Of a DNA stretch of 64,000 nucleotides, positions 45,301 to 52,816 are shown one piece after another. The DNA lies in the NCBI GenBank assembly GCA_964617375.1, contig CAZTXQ010000008.1, forward strand, positions 10,261 through 74,260. The letters run 5' to 3'. Source of the stretch: Firm-13 sp964617375. GTDB lineage: Bacteria; Bacillota; Clostridia; Saccharofermentanales; Saccharofermentanaceae. The notes under the pieces are model-generated. The model searched no databases. It was not told the DNA's origin and was given only the letters and a program-made list of their open reading frames with translations. Numbering within the stretch: the first letter of the stretch is position 1; every line of letters starts with the position of its first letter. Both the position numbers and the translations under genes were made by a program.

Positions 45301-45385
45301 TCTGGTCGCACTGTCGGCAGGTGCCTTTGCTCTGATCTCCATGCGCAGAAGAAACGCTAAAGGGACTCGTAAATCCGAGAACTAA
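39332..45385 (+). CDS. Large repeat-rich surface protein (adhesin-like)
   Basis: A 2017-residue secreted protein; start at 39332 (MLRKKHRF) behind GGAGGGATACGAAA. Signal peptide to about 30 (LVPSAIVSA). The N-terminal 450 residues hold a lectin-like sheet domain (NFTIQEDVFYDALNGAGFLF). Residues about 810-1550 are eight Ig-like units of about 92 residues in four A-B pairs: type A with SGSTDD and YSLDG, type B with AGYEYRIDGG(A/L)WQSG and YRSVDAAGNYS, joined by APSAP linkers. The C-terminus (EIIAITLVALSAGAFALISM then RRRNAKGTRK) is a membrane anchor; KTGEQ before it is a degenerate sortase-like motif. Diverges from the LytTR/AgrC pair, which may control it. Confidence 0.82.
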   Translation: MLRKKHRFLAVLAALSILMSLVPSAIVSAAETENVDIRVDQDDLLDIVLTLGKTDTNVASVEADLIAALVAKGVPLDKINIQAVESSAVSAGNTSSGWEVYDHTNNSGSAIQYYRPYYGEVNGNYNLNNHIAVTTGVQTNIDFYGYGAPAYKDFMYMPNDDYGKKTFNFTIQEDVFYDALNGAGFLFNTKMTPTTDMANRMMSGYLLFFQYPYGGAPTAYVYKFTNVNVNTFHNDQYTDIQSYAGFTPIASFAVGTEKTRTIKIEASADSLKMWYNSTTPAQWTLSGTSTKTDTVPLATDFGSYGFGPLVGYLSHGCAQPTHFAFNNVTMSTESTRRFSEVIREPEWRENSKRFIINAEDGAVADFSDPVALGEILTRLGNEDINYIGWGKNAADGLGFISKNDGNGTYVDKTAGVTDTYAEQIDALATYIYNNYIDGVQNDTDWLLYGNPNTMTITPESEQTNTIDQDWPNGKWRIEHNENYFENSTGVALYDGQYLNNLDISFVETGKYDIYYKDVLLKSVYVHRSPIAGFDVSVNASYAVTITDTAYDPDRESDVDKGIQSTSWAYRETNATTWIEGQPTTLQADKNYVIRQIVVDQQGVQGNPFYRYVSTSSVSTAKPVAEFTMTPGRLLTYQSETVQYSDTSYDPQGSLITEQTWTITRDGTSVYTGSTLKTSFSGSPAGTYKIALKVKNANNVWSEEVARYLVVVRDTTAPSVSCDTAANTFNTAKTVKVSVLDEAGGSGFSSRYSVVDTSAATPATWGSMGTNAAFSVALSTPGTWYVHVKALDYAGNQTISTFGPFAIVDNQAPSAPSITVVPEYTDGTWVTSSLAVIASGSTDDFTAIDNLRYYYSVNGGANYYPGNNVIFTNEGVQTVYFMVRDESGNFSSAASKVVKIDFSAPAVPDYSAVSNSLSYVAGTWATSPVEFTLSGSSDAISAVAGYEYRIDGGLWQNGSTAVLSSSGKYSIEYRSVDLAGNYSDIGSSSIWLDTDAPSAPAVSTTTTYTEGTWTTTSLTLEAAGSLDNMTPAGNLVYEYSLDGVTFSAGKSVTISNDGTYTVYFRVTDEAGLSCSVVSRTVKIDGTAPTLPIYAATENGGNYASGVWATSPVTFTLSGSVDMDSTVAGYQYRINGGEWQSGDTAVLSNPGKSVIEYYSFDVAGNSSTTGTSDIWIDMQAPTAPQVGFSPDYTEGAWSALPITVSASGSTDDLTSSDRLKYMYSLDGAPYEAGSVVPVDTNGSHTISFKVVDDAGLESLVVTRTVNVDTTAPSQPVYAAVAGSSAYTAATWAREAVTFTLSGATDEGGSQVAGYEYRIDGGAWQSGNTAVLSVTGKYSIEYRSVDAAGNYSAVGTGEIWVDTVAPADPTINTSVKYTDGTWTNTPITLTAIGSTDDYTDEANLVYSYSINGADYVTGSSVAISNDGIYSVCFKVTDEAGNDSQAVPFTVKLDASAPSVPVYKAQADGLNYVESTWSTHPVLFTLSGAVDQGGSTIAGYEYKIDDGAWQSGDTGSLNGSGKYKITYRSLDAAGNYSPSVSSEIWIDLEAPTNPVITIKKVNGDVLSKILNFATFRVFFNEEIEVTITTDDATSGIAHLFWKTGENEVLQSTDAGTVTFRIPLDYKEKISAFSEDVSGLISGTSVSDGVILEDDLPVMSIVLDPDSSMDLFKFDLVVSDTGSGIKTITYTLGNSGEKIVDLVEGQTAPVTLNTINLSISGIGMTRESFLLNVDVLDLAGNHMTSSVDLMPLFLKDQLKKLPNPETATQKDKEEHASDILGAIRLINLLTDDERKGVSQEDVRKLDDLINYLNPNLVIISKDAASGAAADRIGTSVKIAELNNSKINLITLALKATPYTAESMPGYVSAVQNTLKTGNKDVLIAYDIYLLKTFTDADGKTTSEHVLNKDINSTLTVRIPLPSEYEKKTALSVIHIAENGDITSMNAAIVTVDGQKYLQFETGHFSSYAVIADAQKAITKTGEQGGIRTHEIIAITLVALSAGAFALISMRRRNAKGTRKSEN

Positions 45386-45436
45386 ATTCGGATGGATGTC
45401 CGTTCTTGATCGAATGAATCGTGTTTAAAAAGACGG

Positions 45437-45490
45437 GGGACTGTCTCAAATGACTTCAATGGAAGCCGTTTGAGACAGTCCCTTTTTTTT
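45437..45490 (+). terminator. Terminator of the surface protein
   Basis: GGGACTGTCTCAAA (45437-45450) pairs perfectly with TTTGAGACAGTCCC (45469-45482), then eight Ts. Strongest member of the GGCTGTCT-like family. Confidence 0.92.
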
Positions 45491-45630
45491 TCAAATGGCA
45501 GTAACGATACAATCATTACAGATTCAAATATCGTCATAGTTTTTCCATATTTATCTGATACGATTTTAATAAAGTAAAATATATTTAATTTCCCGCAGCG
45601 TGCTTCATGAATATTGGAAGGAGAATTGGT

Positions 45631-46284
45631 ATGGCTGTAATTACAATTTCCCGTGAATTTGGAAGCGACGGAGATAGTATCAGTGAGAAGGTTGCACAAT
45701 CTCTCAATTACGCATGCATAGACAAGGCGATTATGGAGAAGGTACTTGTCCAATATGGCCTGGTAACCTTCAAGAAAGTCTACAATTCAGACCAAGGCAT
45801 TTGGGATCGGTTTGACCAGGGCAAGACGGAAATGGTCATGATGCTGAACCAGACAATCCAGGCATTCGCCAGACTGGATAACAGCGTCATTGTCGGCCGC
45901 GGCGGATTCATCGTGCTGCGGGATTTCGAAAATGTTCTAAACGTCTGCATCACCGCACCGTTTGAGAGCCGTGTAAATAACACCATGAAAGCCCGGGGAA
46001 TAGCCGTTCGTCAGGAGGCAGAAGCGCTCGTCAGGCAGAAGGATCATGTAATGAGGAGCTTCCTGCAAACATTCTACAATGTCAAACATATGGATGCGGA
46101 CTGGTTTGACCTGTCCATCAACACGGATCAGATCCCGCCGGATGTCGCCTGCAAATGGATCATGGAAGCGGCCGGACTCCTGAGCAAGAAGACAATTGAC
46201 CCGAAATCAAGCACGGCCTCCATCGAGATCAATACTGTGCTCGAAAATACCGTGGCGGAAATTACCGCCAAACTGAGAAAATGA
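45631..46284 (+). CDS. Cytidylate kinase-like family protein
   Basis: A 217-residue protein; start at 45631 (MAVITISREFGSDGDS) behind AAGGAGAATTGGT. The N-terminus is the P-loop region of the cytidylate-kinase-like family (ISREFGSDGDSI), later GRGGFIVLRDFENVLNV and RVNNTMKARGI, DADWFDLSINTD. Lys-type canonical Walker A is lacking, as is usual in this family. Substrate unknown. It precedes a SIMPL lipoprotein gene by 54 bp and may share its transcript. Confidence 0.78.
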   Translation: MAVITISREFGSDGDSISEKVAQSLNYACIDKAIMEKVLVQYGLVTFKKVYNSDQGIWDRFDQGKTEMVMMLNQTIQAFARLDNSVIVGRGGFIVLRDFENVLNVCITAPFESRVNNTMKARGIAVRQEAEALVRQKDHVMRSFLQTFYNVKHMDADWFDLSINTDQIPPDVACKWIMEAAGLLSKKTIDPKSSTASIEINTVLENTVAEITAKLRK

Positions 46285-46338
46285 ATCGGACAGCGCCATC
46301 GCCTGAATCCACAATCATTTATAGGGGAGGCTATGAGA

Positions 46339-47073
46339 ATGAAAAGACACAGAATCGCTCTGGTCCTGCTGCTTCTGGTCAGTTTGCTTACAGCGTCCTG
46401 TTCAGCCGCGGGGGAAATCGCGTCAGATGCAAGCAGTGCATTACAGATCAAGAATACAATAACCGTTCAGGGAACAGCCAGCATAACCGTCACCCCAACA
46501 ATCGCCTATGTGAATATCGGCGTCGCGACATTCGACAAAGACGCAGCGAAAGCGCAAAGCGATAATGCCGAGAAGATGGATAAGGTATACAAAGCCCTGG
46601 AAGACTTAGGAATCAGCAAAGACAAAATTAAAACCGTATCGTACTATATCAGTCCCCGTTACGATTACACGATCAATACCAGCGTACTGACCGGGTATGA
46701 TGTAGTCAACGGAATTCAGGTAACCGTCGAAGACCTCGCCAAAGTCAGCCAGGTACTGGATATGACCGTAGCACAGGGAGTAAACCAGGCGAGCTCTATC
46801 TCCTTCGGCATCACCGACAAGGAGAACGAAGAGACGTACCTTAAGGCGCTTGCAGAAGCAGTCGATAATGCCAAGGGAAAAGCCGCCGCACTGGCCTCGG
46901 CCGCCGGCTTAACCGTGGATAAACCACTTCAGATCATCGAAGGCTCGCAGGCAAATGTGTATCCGATCTATTCAAACTCTTACGAATCCGCCAAAGCGAC
47001 AGATACCGCAACCCCGATCTCCGGCGGTGAGTTGATGGTAGAGGCGAATGTCACGCTGGTGTATAGCTATTAA
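46339..47073 (+). CDS. SIMPL-domain (DUF541) lipoprotein
   Basis: A 244-residue extracytoplasmic lipoprotein; ATG at 46339 preferred (TAGGGGAGGCTATGAGA gives better spacing than the ATG at 46333). Lipobox LTASC at about 20. SIMPL domain: ITVQGTASITVTPTIAYVNI near 43, then KDKIKTVSYYISPRYDY, YDVVNGIQVTVEDLAKVSQV, KAAALASAAGL and GELMVEANVTLVY. SIMPL proteins form ring oligomers of uncertain role. Placed after a kinase-like gene; a terminator follows. Confidence 0.9.
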   Translation: MKRHRIALVLLLLVSLLTASCSAAGEIASDASSALQIKNTITVQGTASITVTPTIAYVNIGVATFDKDAAKAQSDNAEKMDKVYKALEDLGISKDKIKTVSYYISPRYDYTINTSVLTGYDVVNGIQVTVEDLAKVSQVLDMTVAQGVNQASSISFGITDKENEETYLKALAEAVDNAKGKAAALASAAGLTVDKPLQIIEGSQANVYPIYSNSYESAKATDTATPISGGELMVEANVTLVYSY

Positions 47074-47100
47074 TCAGTTTCATCTGGAATCATTCATTTG

Positions 47101-47135
47101 ATGCCCTGTAGCGAAATGATGCAGGGCATTTTTCT
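47101..47135 (+). terminator. Terminator after the SIMPL gene
   Basis: ATGCCCTG (47101-47108) pairs with CAGGGCAT (47122-47129), followed by TTTTTC. Confidence 0.75.
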
Positions 47136-47280
47136 TCTGAGGGCGGGCGCACTTTTAATGTACGGACATGCTTAATCCGCAAACAATGCAAATCGTTGTT
47201 GATTGTCTGATGCTTCCGCTTACATCAAAAGAAAGTGGGACATAGATTATGAGAAAGAATGACTACGCGGCAGATGCGCC

Positions 47281-49470
47281 CTATTTCTCATAGATCCTTT
47301 CTTTGATGAACAGTTGTACCAAATCAGGATCAAATTGAGTGCCGGCATTCTTAATTAATTCTTGAATGGCTTCTTCCTGAGTCATCGGTCTGCGATAAGC
47401 TCTTTCACTGGTCATCGCATCATAAGAGTCTACAATACTGAGAATTCTGGATAGAACAGGTATATCTTCACCTTTCATACCTCTTGGGTATCCGTTGCCG
47501 TCCCATCGTTCATGGTGAGATAGAATATATTCCGAAATTCGGACAAATTCCGGTACGGACTGCGTAATTCTGCAGCCGATTTCCGCGTGCCTTTTCATAA
47601 TGACCCATTCACCCTCGTCCAGCTTCCCGGGTTTATTCAGGATCGAATCCGGAACACCGATTTTCCCGATGTCGTGCAACAGTGCCAGCAGCTCCAGTTC
47701 CTGCAGAGAGGTTTGCGACAGATTCATGGACACTCCCATATGTTTGCCAAGCTGCATCAATCGATTGGCATGTTCTTCCGTCTCATGGCTTTTTTCAAAG
47801 AGTGTTCTCCTGAACGACTCTAAAATCGCGCTTCTATAACTTCTTATATCCAACATTTTCTGGGTATACATGACTTCTTCTGCCATGTTTATTGTTTTTG
47901 CAATTTCTTCTCTGTCATTTCTTCGTATGGCAGACCCTAAAGAAATGGATAGACCAATATTCATAGTTGTATAATCCAGGCAACTTCTTCTTATGTCTTC
48001 GCATACTTGTTCTGCTCCTGCCGAATCTGTATTCGGCAAAAGAATGATATATTCGTCGCCGCCCCATCTTGCAACAATATCCGTTGGACGGCAGGCCTTC
48101 ACAAGAATTTCTGCGGCCTTCATTAGAAATCTGTCTCCTTCGGAATGGCCCAAAACATCATTAACCATTTTTAGTCCGTTAATATCTCCCAAAATAATGG
48201 AAAGCGGAAAACTCTCCAGCTCCTCGAGCTGTTTAATTTTCTCCTCAACAAATCTACGGTTATATAAAGATGTCAAACTGTCGTGGTAACCTAAGTAAAT
48301 AATCTCATCCTGCTTGATTTTCTTGTCCGTTACATCCCTGAATACCATTACAGCTCCCTGGATATCCCCCTCGGCACCTAGAATGGGGGCGGCGATGTCT
48401 TCGATCGCTCTTTTTACTCCGGATTGAGAGATTATGACCGTATGGTTCTCGAGTTCAACGGTCTTGCTTTTGCTAAAGACTTCGTCAATCGGATTTCTGC
48501 CCTTTCCCGCTGTGTCCTCATTCTCCAGATTCAGAACAAGATCGACGTTTTTTCCCAAAGCATTTTCTGCACGCCAGCCTGTGAGCCCTTCTGCAACAGG
48601 ATTCATTAATGTGACTTTCTTATGTTTATCCGTAGTGATTACAGCATCGCCGATGGAAAGCAATGTAATTTTAAGACGTTCTTTCTCATAGTATAATTCT
48701 TGTTCTGCCAACTTCTTTTTGGTTATATCTTCATATACGCCCAGAAGTCCAAAAACATCTCCGGAAGCATCACGCAGGGGCACCTTTGTCGTTCGAATCC
48801 ATCCCTGGTCACCACTCGGCGTTATGTGCAGCTCCTCAATGTTTATTTTCGCAATTCCGCTGCGCATGATTTCAGAATCATCGGCTCTGTATTTTTCCGT
48901 CTGCTCGCTGGAAGGCGTGCTGTGGTCATCTTTTCCGATGAGCTGCTCAGGAGAACCAATGCCGGCCTCATTCGCGAAAAATTGGTTGCATCCTAAGAAG
49001 TTGGAATTCAAGTCTTTCCAAAAGATCGGCATTGGAATTGTATCCAACACCTTCTGCAGAAGTTCATTGGACAGAATTAAGTCCTTCTCGTTTTGCCTTG
49101 ATCTTTCTTTAAAATTATTGATGACGATACAGATAAAAACAGAAATAATCGGGGTAATAACACCCGGCAGTGCATATAATAAACGACTTGAAATGATTAC
49201 CAGAAGCGTTATGACGATCGACATTCCGCACAGCATATAGCCAAACCAATGACTTCTTCTAATAGGGTTGAGAGCAATAAATATAACGGCCAATACCTGG
49301 GCTTGCGCTAAGATTCCGGAAATCGTATATCTGCTTATGTTAAAAAAGAAATCTTTTTCTTGTAACGATATAAAAATAATGATTATGTTCAAAACGATGT
49401 AGCTGATCACACACAGAAAAAGCAGAAACCAGTGTAGGGGGGCAGGGTGCTCTGCTCTAATTTTTGTCAT
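47281..49470 (-). CDS. PAS-GGDEF-HD-GYP cyclic-di-GMP protein
   Basis: A 729-residue membrane protein that may both make and degrade c-di-GMP. Four to five N-terminal helices (to about 120) and two PAS domains (IPMPIFWKDLNSNFLGCN; VTLMNPVAEGLTGWRAEN) precede a GGDEF domain with WGGDEYIILLP near 471 and an inhibitory I-site RPTD five residues before it. The HD-GYP domain has LLHDIGKIGVPD near 597 and the motif HHERWDGNGYPRG. Both catalytic sites look intact. It stands alone; a c-di-GMP role in switching surface adhesion is plausible next to the large adhesin. Confidence 0.9.
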   Translation of the reverse strand: MTKIRAEHPAPLHWFLLFLCVISYIVLNIIIIFISLQEKDFFFNISRYTISGILAQAQVLAVIFIALNPIRRSHWFGYMLCGMSIVITLLVIISSRLLYALPGVITPIISVFICIVINNFKERSRQNEKDLILSNELLQKVLDTIPMPIFWKDLNSNFLGCNQFFANEAGIGSPEQLIGKDDHSTPSSEQTEKYRADDSEIMRSGIAKINIEELHITPSGDQGWIRTTKVPLRDASGDVFGLLGVYEDITKKKLAEQELYYEKERLKITLLSIGDAVITTDKHKKVTLMNPVAEGLTGWRAENALGKNVDLVLNLENEDTAGKGRNPIDEVFSKSKTVELENHTVIISQSGVKRAIEDIAAPILGAEGDIQGAVMVFRDVTDKKIKQDEIIYLGYHDSLTSLYNRRFVEEKIKQLEELESFPLSIILGDINGLKMVNDVLGHSEGDRFLMKAAEILVKACRPTDIVARWGGDEYIILLPNTDSAGAEQVCEDIRRSCLDYTTMNIGLSISLGSAIRRNDREEIAKTINMAEEVMYTQKMLDIRSYRSAILESFRRTLFEKSHETEEHANRLMQLGKHMGVSMNLSQTSLQELELLALLHDIGKIGVPDSILNKPGKLDEGEWVIMKRHAEIGCRITQSVPEFVRISEYILSHHERWDGNGYPRGMKGEDIPVLSRILSIVDSYDAMTSERAYRRPMTQEEAIQELIKNAGTQFDPDLVQLFIKERIYEK

Positions 49471-49762
49471 AATAATACCCTCTCAGCTAAATTATAGCTT
49501 CATGCTTATCCCCATTGAAAAGCAATTGCCATATCTTAATTGTACACCTATGTCTTCGTTCAATATCTAGGATTTTCCTGACAATCGATACAGAGCAGAA
49601 AGTTATGTTGGGGGCGCGAAGTCGCAGACACATGGATTGTATACACATGCGTTGGTCCGCTCCCGAAAAGTGAACCGCCGAATGATGCAATGAAACAAGC
49701 GATTGCATATGCGACATTCATTCATGAGCCTCTTCAAAATAGAGATCAACTGCTCTTTGTTT

Positions 49763-51748
49763 TCATCCTCTGTAAACTTCCTCATTGGACTCCGCCGTTC
49801 TGACCCACACGGCCATCTCTCCGCACGACCTGTTTGCCCAGGTATAATAGGGGATCCATGTCAGTTCTTTTTCCAGATATTTATCCTGTCGGCAAGGCGC
49901 GTATAGTGTATTTGCTTCCCAGCCTTGTGTATCCAGTATCAGGCCTGTTGAGTGGAGTGCTGCTGCGCCGCCCGGCAGGTCTTTTGCTGGAGCGTGTGTG
50001 AATTTGGAAGTAATGGGAAGCCTGATGCAGTGCAGGTTCCTGCCGTTGTCTTCTTCCTCCAGGCAATAGACGACGGGGCCGCGCATGACGGCGGCTTTTC
50101 CGATGTTCTCGCGTACCAGGGGATTGGAGGAGACGACAGTTACGGGCATGTCGAAGTGCAAGGATAATGTATCTCCGGGAGACCAGAGGCCGGCGATGTA
50201 GGTGTAGCCGTCTTTTGGCGTCATTTCACCCGGGAGGAGGGCCTGGCCGTTTTTGCTGATTGTGTAGCTTATGCACCAGCCGGGGATTCTGCAGGCAAGC
50301 GTCGCATGGACGGTATGGGCCGGGGTGACCTCTATCGTGACATCTTCATCCCAGGGGTAGTCAGTTCTCATGCAGATAGCGGTCTCAACGCCGCTTAGTG
50401 CCGTCACAGTCTCACTTCCGATATAGAGGTGGACGTATAATGCGTCTTTTTTGTGTGTATAAATATAGCCGGAGAGGGATGTGATCATGCGGGCCAGATT
50501 CGGAGGGCAGCAGGCGCATCCGAACCATTTCTGGCGCTCCGGCTTAACATGGGATCTCAGCTGATCTTTCTTACAGGCTTCCGGTACGACTTCCAGTGGA
50601 TTTACGTAGAAGAATCGGGTGCCGTCGAGGGACATGCCGCTGATGATTCCGTTATAAAGTGCTTTCTCCATGACATCACCGTACTCACCGATCGGGGCAA
50701 TCATGAGCATTCTCTGTGCGAAGAACACCAGGCCTATGGATGCACAGGTCTCTGCATATACTGTATCGCTCGGGAGATCGTAATCGTATGTGAATGATTC
50801 CCCGTAGGAGGAAGATCCTATGCCTCCGGTAATGTACATTCTCTTGTGTACCATGTTGTTCCACAGTGTCCGGCAGGCCTGATACAGTGTATCATCACCG
50901 GTCACCCGGGCGACATCCGCCATACCGGAATACAGGTATACGGCGCGGACCGCATGACCTTCCGCTTTGTCCTGTTCCCTGACTGGGAGTCCCGCCTGAT
51001 AATACTGATACTGAAAGGAGCTATCTTTCCATTTAAACGTCAGATGATTTTCGCGGACTTCTTCTTCCAGGAAAAGCGGACTCTGGCCCCGCTGATTAAT
51101 AAAATAGCTGGCGAGAGCAAGATGCTTTTCGTCTTTTGTTATTTCGTACAGCTTTATCAGAGCCATTTCAAGGATTTCGTGTCCGGGATATCCGTGCTGC
51201 TTGCCGGGCTCCGGTCCGAATTCCCGGTCGATGCAGTCAACGAATCGAATCATCGCATCGAGGAGTTTTCTTTTTCCTGCCGCATGATAATAGGCGGTCG
51301 CTGCTTCGAGCATATGACCGGCACAATACAATTCATGTGTGTTAATTACTTCGGTCCATCGTTTCTCAAGACCGGTAATAATGTAATACGTATCCAGATA
51401 GCCATCTTCCTGCTGCGCACTTACGATCAGGTCTATCACATCGTCAATGGTCTGTTCGAGTACTTTGTCCGGATGCCACACAAGCGAATAAGCCGCTGCT
51501 TCGATCCATTTGGCAACATCTGTATCCTGGAATTCAAATCCGTAGAAATCGCCGTCTTCGAGTCCGGCTGCGATTCGGAAATTCCTGATGCAGTGGCTGG
51601 GCTCCGCATCAGGAATTCGATCGTTGAGCGCTTCCCACTGGTAGGGTATCATCTTCGTGCGGACAAGTTCTCTATAGTTACTCCAAAAGGTATCAACAAC
51701 TGTTACCTCGGACATTTGTACCGGATTTGTATAATCTTCTGTATTCAT
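49763..51748 (-). CDS. GH127 beta-L-arabinofuranosidase
   Basis: A 661-residue enzyme without signal peptide, thus cytoplasmic. GH127 alpha/alpha barrel: TVVDTFWSNYRELV at the start, INTHELYCAGHMLEAATAYY, GHAVRAVYLYSGMADVARVT, KRMYITGGIGSSSYGESFTYDYDLPSDTVYAETCAS, and WFGCACCPPNLARM near 411 with the zinc-binding cysteines of the active site. The family releases L-arabinofuranose from beta-linked arabinooligosaccharides. It diverges from the AraC regulator and belongs to the locus with GH31 and an ABC importer. Confidence 0.92.
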   Translation of the reverse strand: MNTEDYTNPVQMSEVTVVDTFWSNYRELVRTKMIPYQWEALNDRIPDAEPSHCIRNFRIAAGLEDGDFYGFEFQDTDVAKWIEAAAYSLVWHPDKVLEQTIDDVIDLIVSAQQEDGYLDTYYIITGLEKRWTEVINTHELYCAGHMLEAATAYYHAAGKRKLLDAMIRFVDCIDREFGPEPGKQHGYPGHEILEMALIKLYEITKDEKHLALASYFINQRGQSPLFLEEEVRENHLTFKWKDSSFQYQYYQAGLPVREQDKAEGHAVRAVYLYSGMADVARVTGDDTLYQACRTLWNNMVHKRMYITGGIGSSSYGESFTYDYDLPSDTVYAETCASIGLVFFAQRMLMIAPIGEYGDVMEKALYNGIISGMSLDGTRFFYVNPLEVVPEACKKDQLRSHVKPERQKWFGCACCPPNLARMITSLSGYIYTHKKDALYVHLYIGSETVTALSGVETAICMRTDYPWDEDVTIEVTPAHTVHATLACRIPGWCISYTISKNGQALLPGEMTPKDGYTYIAGLWSPGDTLSLHFDMPVTVVSSNPLVRENIGKAAVMRGPVVYCLEEEDNGRNLHCIRLPITSKFTHAPAKDLPGGAAALHSTGLILDTQGWEANTLYAPCRQDKYLEKELTWIPYYTWANRSCGEMAVWVRTAESNEEVYRG

Positions 51749-51864
51749 TGAAATACCCCCTCAATAGGTGTTCAAATCTGATAGACAAAGGCATGGATAA
51801 GTCATATCATGTCTCTATACTAAAAATACAAGGCGATATTAGCAACTTACAATTTATCATATAA

Positions 51865-51965
51865 GGTGGACAAAACATAGATGAGATACTTCGTTTCAAA
51901 TACCTCGCTGCCGCTGAAATATGTTTCCAGCGGAAATCTCATAAGTAAAGACGGTTTTGTCCACC
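51865..51965 (+). promoter_or_regulatory. 12-bp inverted repeat around the araC start
   Basis: GGTGGACAAAAC (51865-51876) and GTTTTGTCCACC (51954-51965) are exact reverse complements, 77 bp apart. The left arm contains the ribosome site of the AraC gene (AAGGTGG before ATG 51881), and the right arm is inside its coding sequence. It could mask the ribosome site in the mRNA or be a pair of regulator half-sites. Confidence 0.5.
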
Positions 51966-52795
51966 CAAGGCGTATTCTGGATACGTATGTGTTACTGTTG
52001 GTAAAAGAAGGAACGCTCTGTATTACTCAGTCGAACGTGAATTATGAGGTTCAGCCAAACCAGTATATTTTCCTTGCTGCAGGGGAAGAGCATGCAGGAT
52101 TCCGTGCTTCTTCGGGTAAATTATCCTATCTCTGGGTACATTTTACGCTGCCGGAACCGGCAGATATCATCCGCGAAGAGAAATTGATTTTTGAAAAAAT
52201 GCTGCAGGCGGAAAAAACACAGCAGGGGGAAAAAATCCTCCAGGGGAACGAAATGCCTTCCGTGGATAATATGTATATTATGCCCGAATACGGAGAAATT
52301 TCGTTTGTAAGAAAAGTATCCCTTCTATTCAATCAACTCCTCGATTTGTCCCGACACGAACAGACATATACGAAATATATAGCGGACTATGCCCTTAGTT
52401 CTTTAGTTATGGAGATTTCACAGGAGTTTTTTGACACATATAATAAAGATGAGCAGAATCTATCTCCCTGTGTTGCCAAAGTAATGGCGTGGATCCGTGC
52501 TAATTATTTACAGCCGCTTACGGTTAGCTCCATTGCCGGAGAATTCGGTTACAATGCCGATTATTTATCCACTCTTTTCAAGAAATCGGTCCATATTTCA
52601 TTGGTTCAATTTATTATTAAAACGCGGATTGATATTTCTAAGTCTCTGATGGTCACCTATGATATATCCGTAAAGGAGACGGCTTATTCCTGTGGTTTTT
52701 CCGATGAGAAATATTTTATGAAAACATTCAGGAAATTAGAAAATATGACGCCAACACAATACAAAAAGGCATTTAGCAAAAAAATGATTAACTAA
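51881..52795 (+). CDS. AraC-family transcriptional regulator
   Basis: A 304-residue regulator. N-terminal cupin-like sensor (YVLLLVKEGTLCITQSNVNY, FLAAGEEHAGFRAS, YLWVHFTLPEP) and C-terminal double HTH: PLTVSSIAGEFGYNADYLSTLFKKS and ISVKETAYSCGFSDEKYFMKTFRKLENMTPTQYK. It diverges from the GH127 gene and is followed by the YesM-type kinase after 21 bp. Probably responds to an arabinose-containing sugar and controls the locus. An unusual inverted repeat overlaps its start region. Confidence 0.9.
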   Translation: MRYFVSNTSLPLKYVSSGNLISKDGFVHPRRILDTYVLLLVKEGTLCITQSNVNYEVQPNQYIFLAAGEEHAGFRASSGKLSYLWVHFTLPEPADIIREEKLIFEKMLQAEKTQQGEKILQGNEMPSVDNMYIMPEYGEISFVRKVSLLFNQLLDLSRHEQTYTKYIADYALSSLVMEISQEFFDTYNKDEQNLSPCVAKVMAWIRANYLQPLTVSSIAGEFGYNADYLSTLFKKSVHISLVQFIIKTRIDISKSLMVTYDISVKETAYSCGFSDEKYFMKTFRKLENMTPTQYKKAFSKKMIN

Positions 52796-52799
52796 ATGC

Positions 52800-52808
52800 G
52801 GGGGGGGG
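52800..52808 (+). repeat. Nine-G homopolymer before the kinase start
   Basis: An uninterrupted run of nine Gs in the ribosome-site region, 9 bases before the ATG at 52817. Slippage here would change the SD spacing; such tracts are also prone to sequencing error. Confidence 0.6.
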
Positions 52809-52816
52809 AATAGAAG

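Noticed and set aside
49487..49785. Small minus-strand frames between the c-di-GMP gene and GH127
   Set aside because: No ribosome site, no family resemblance, overlapping alternatives in the same stretch; 49471-49762 shows no supportable feature.
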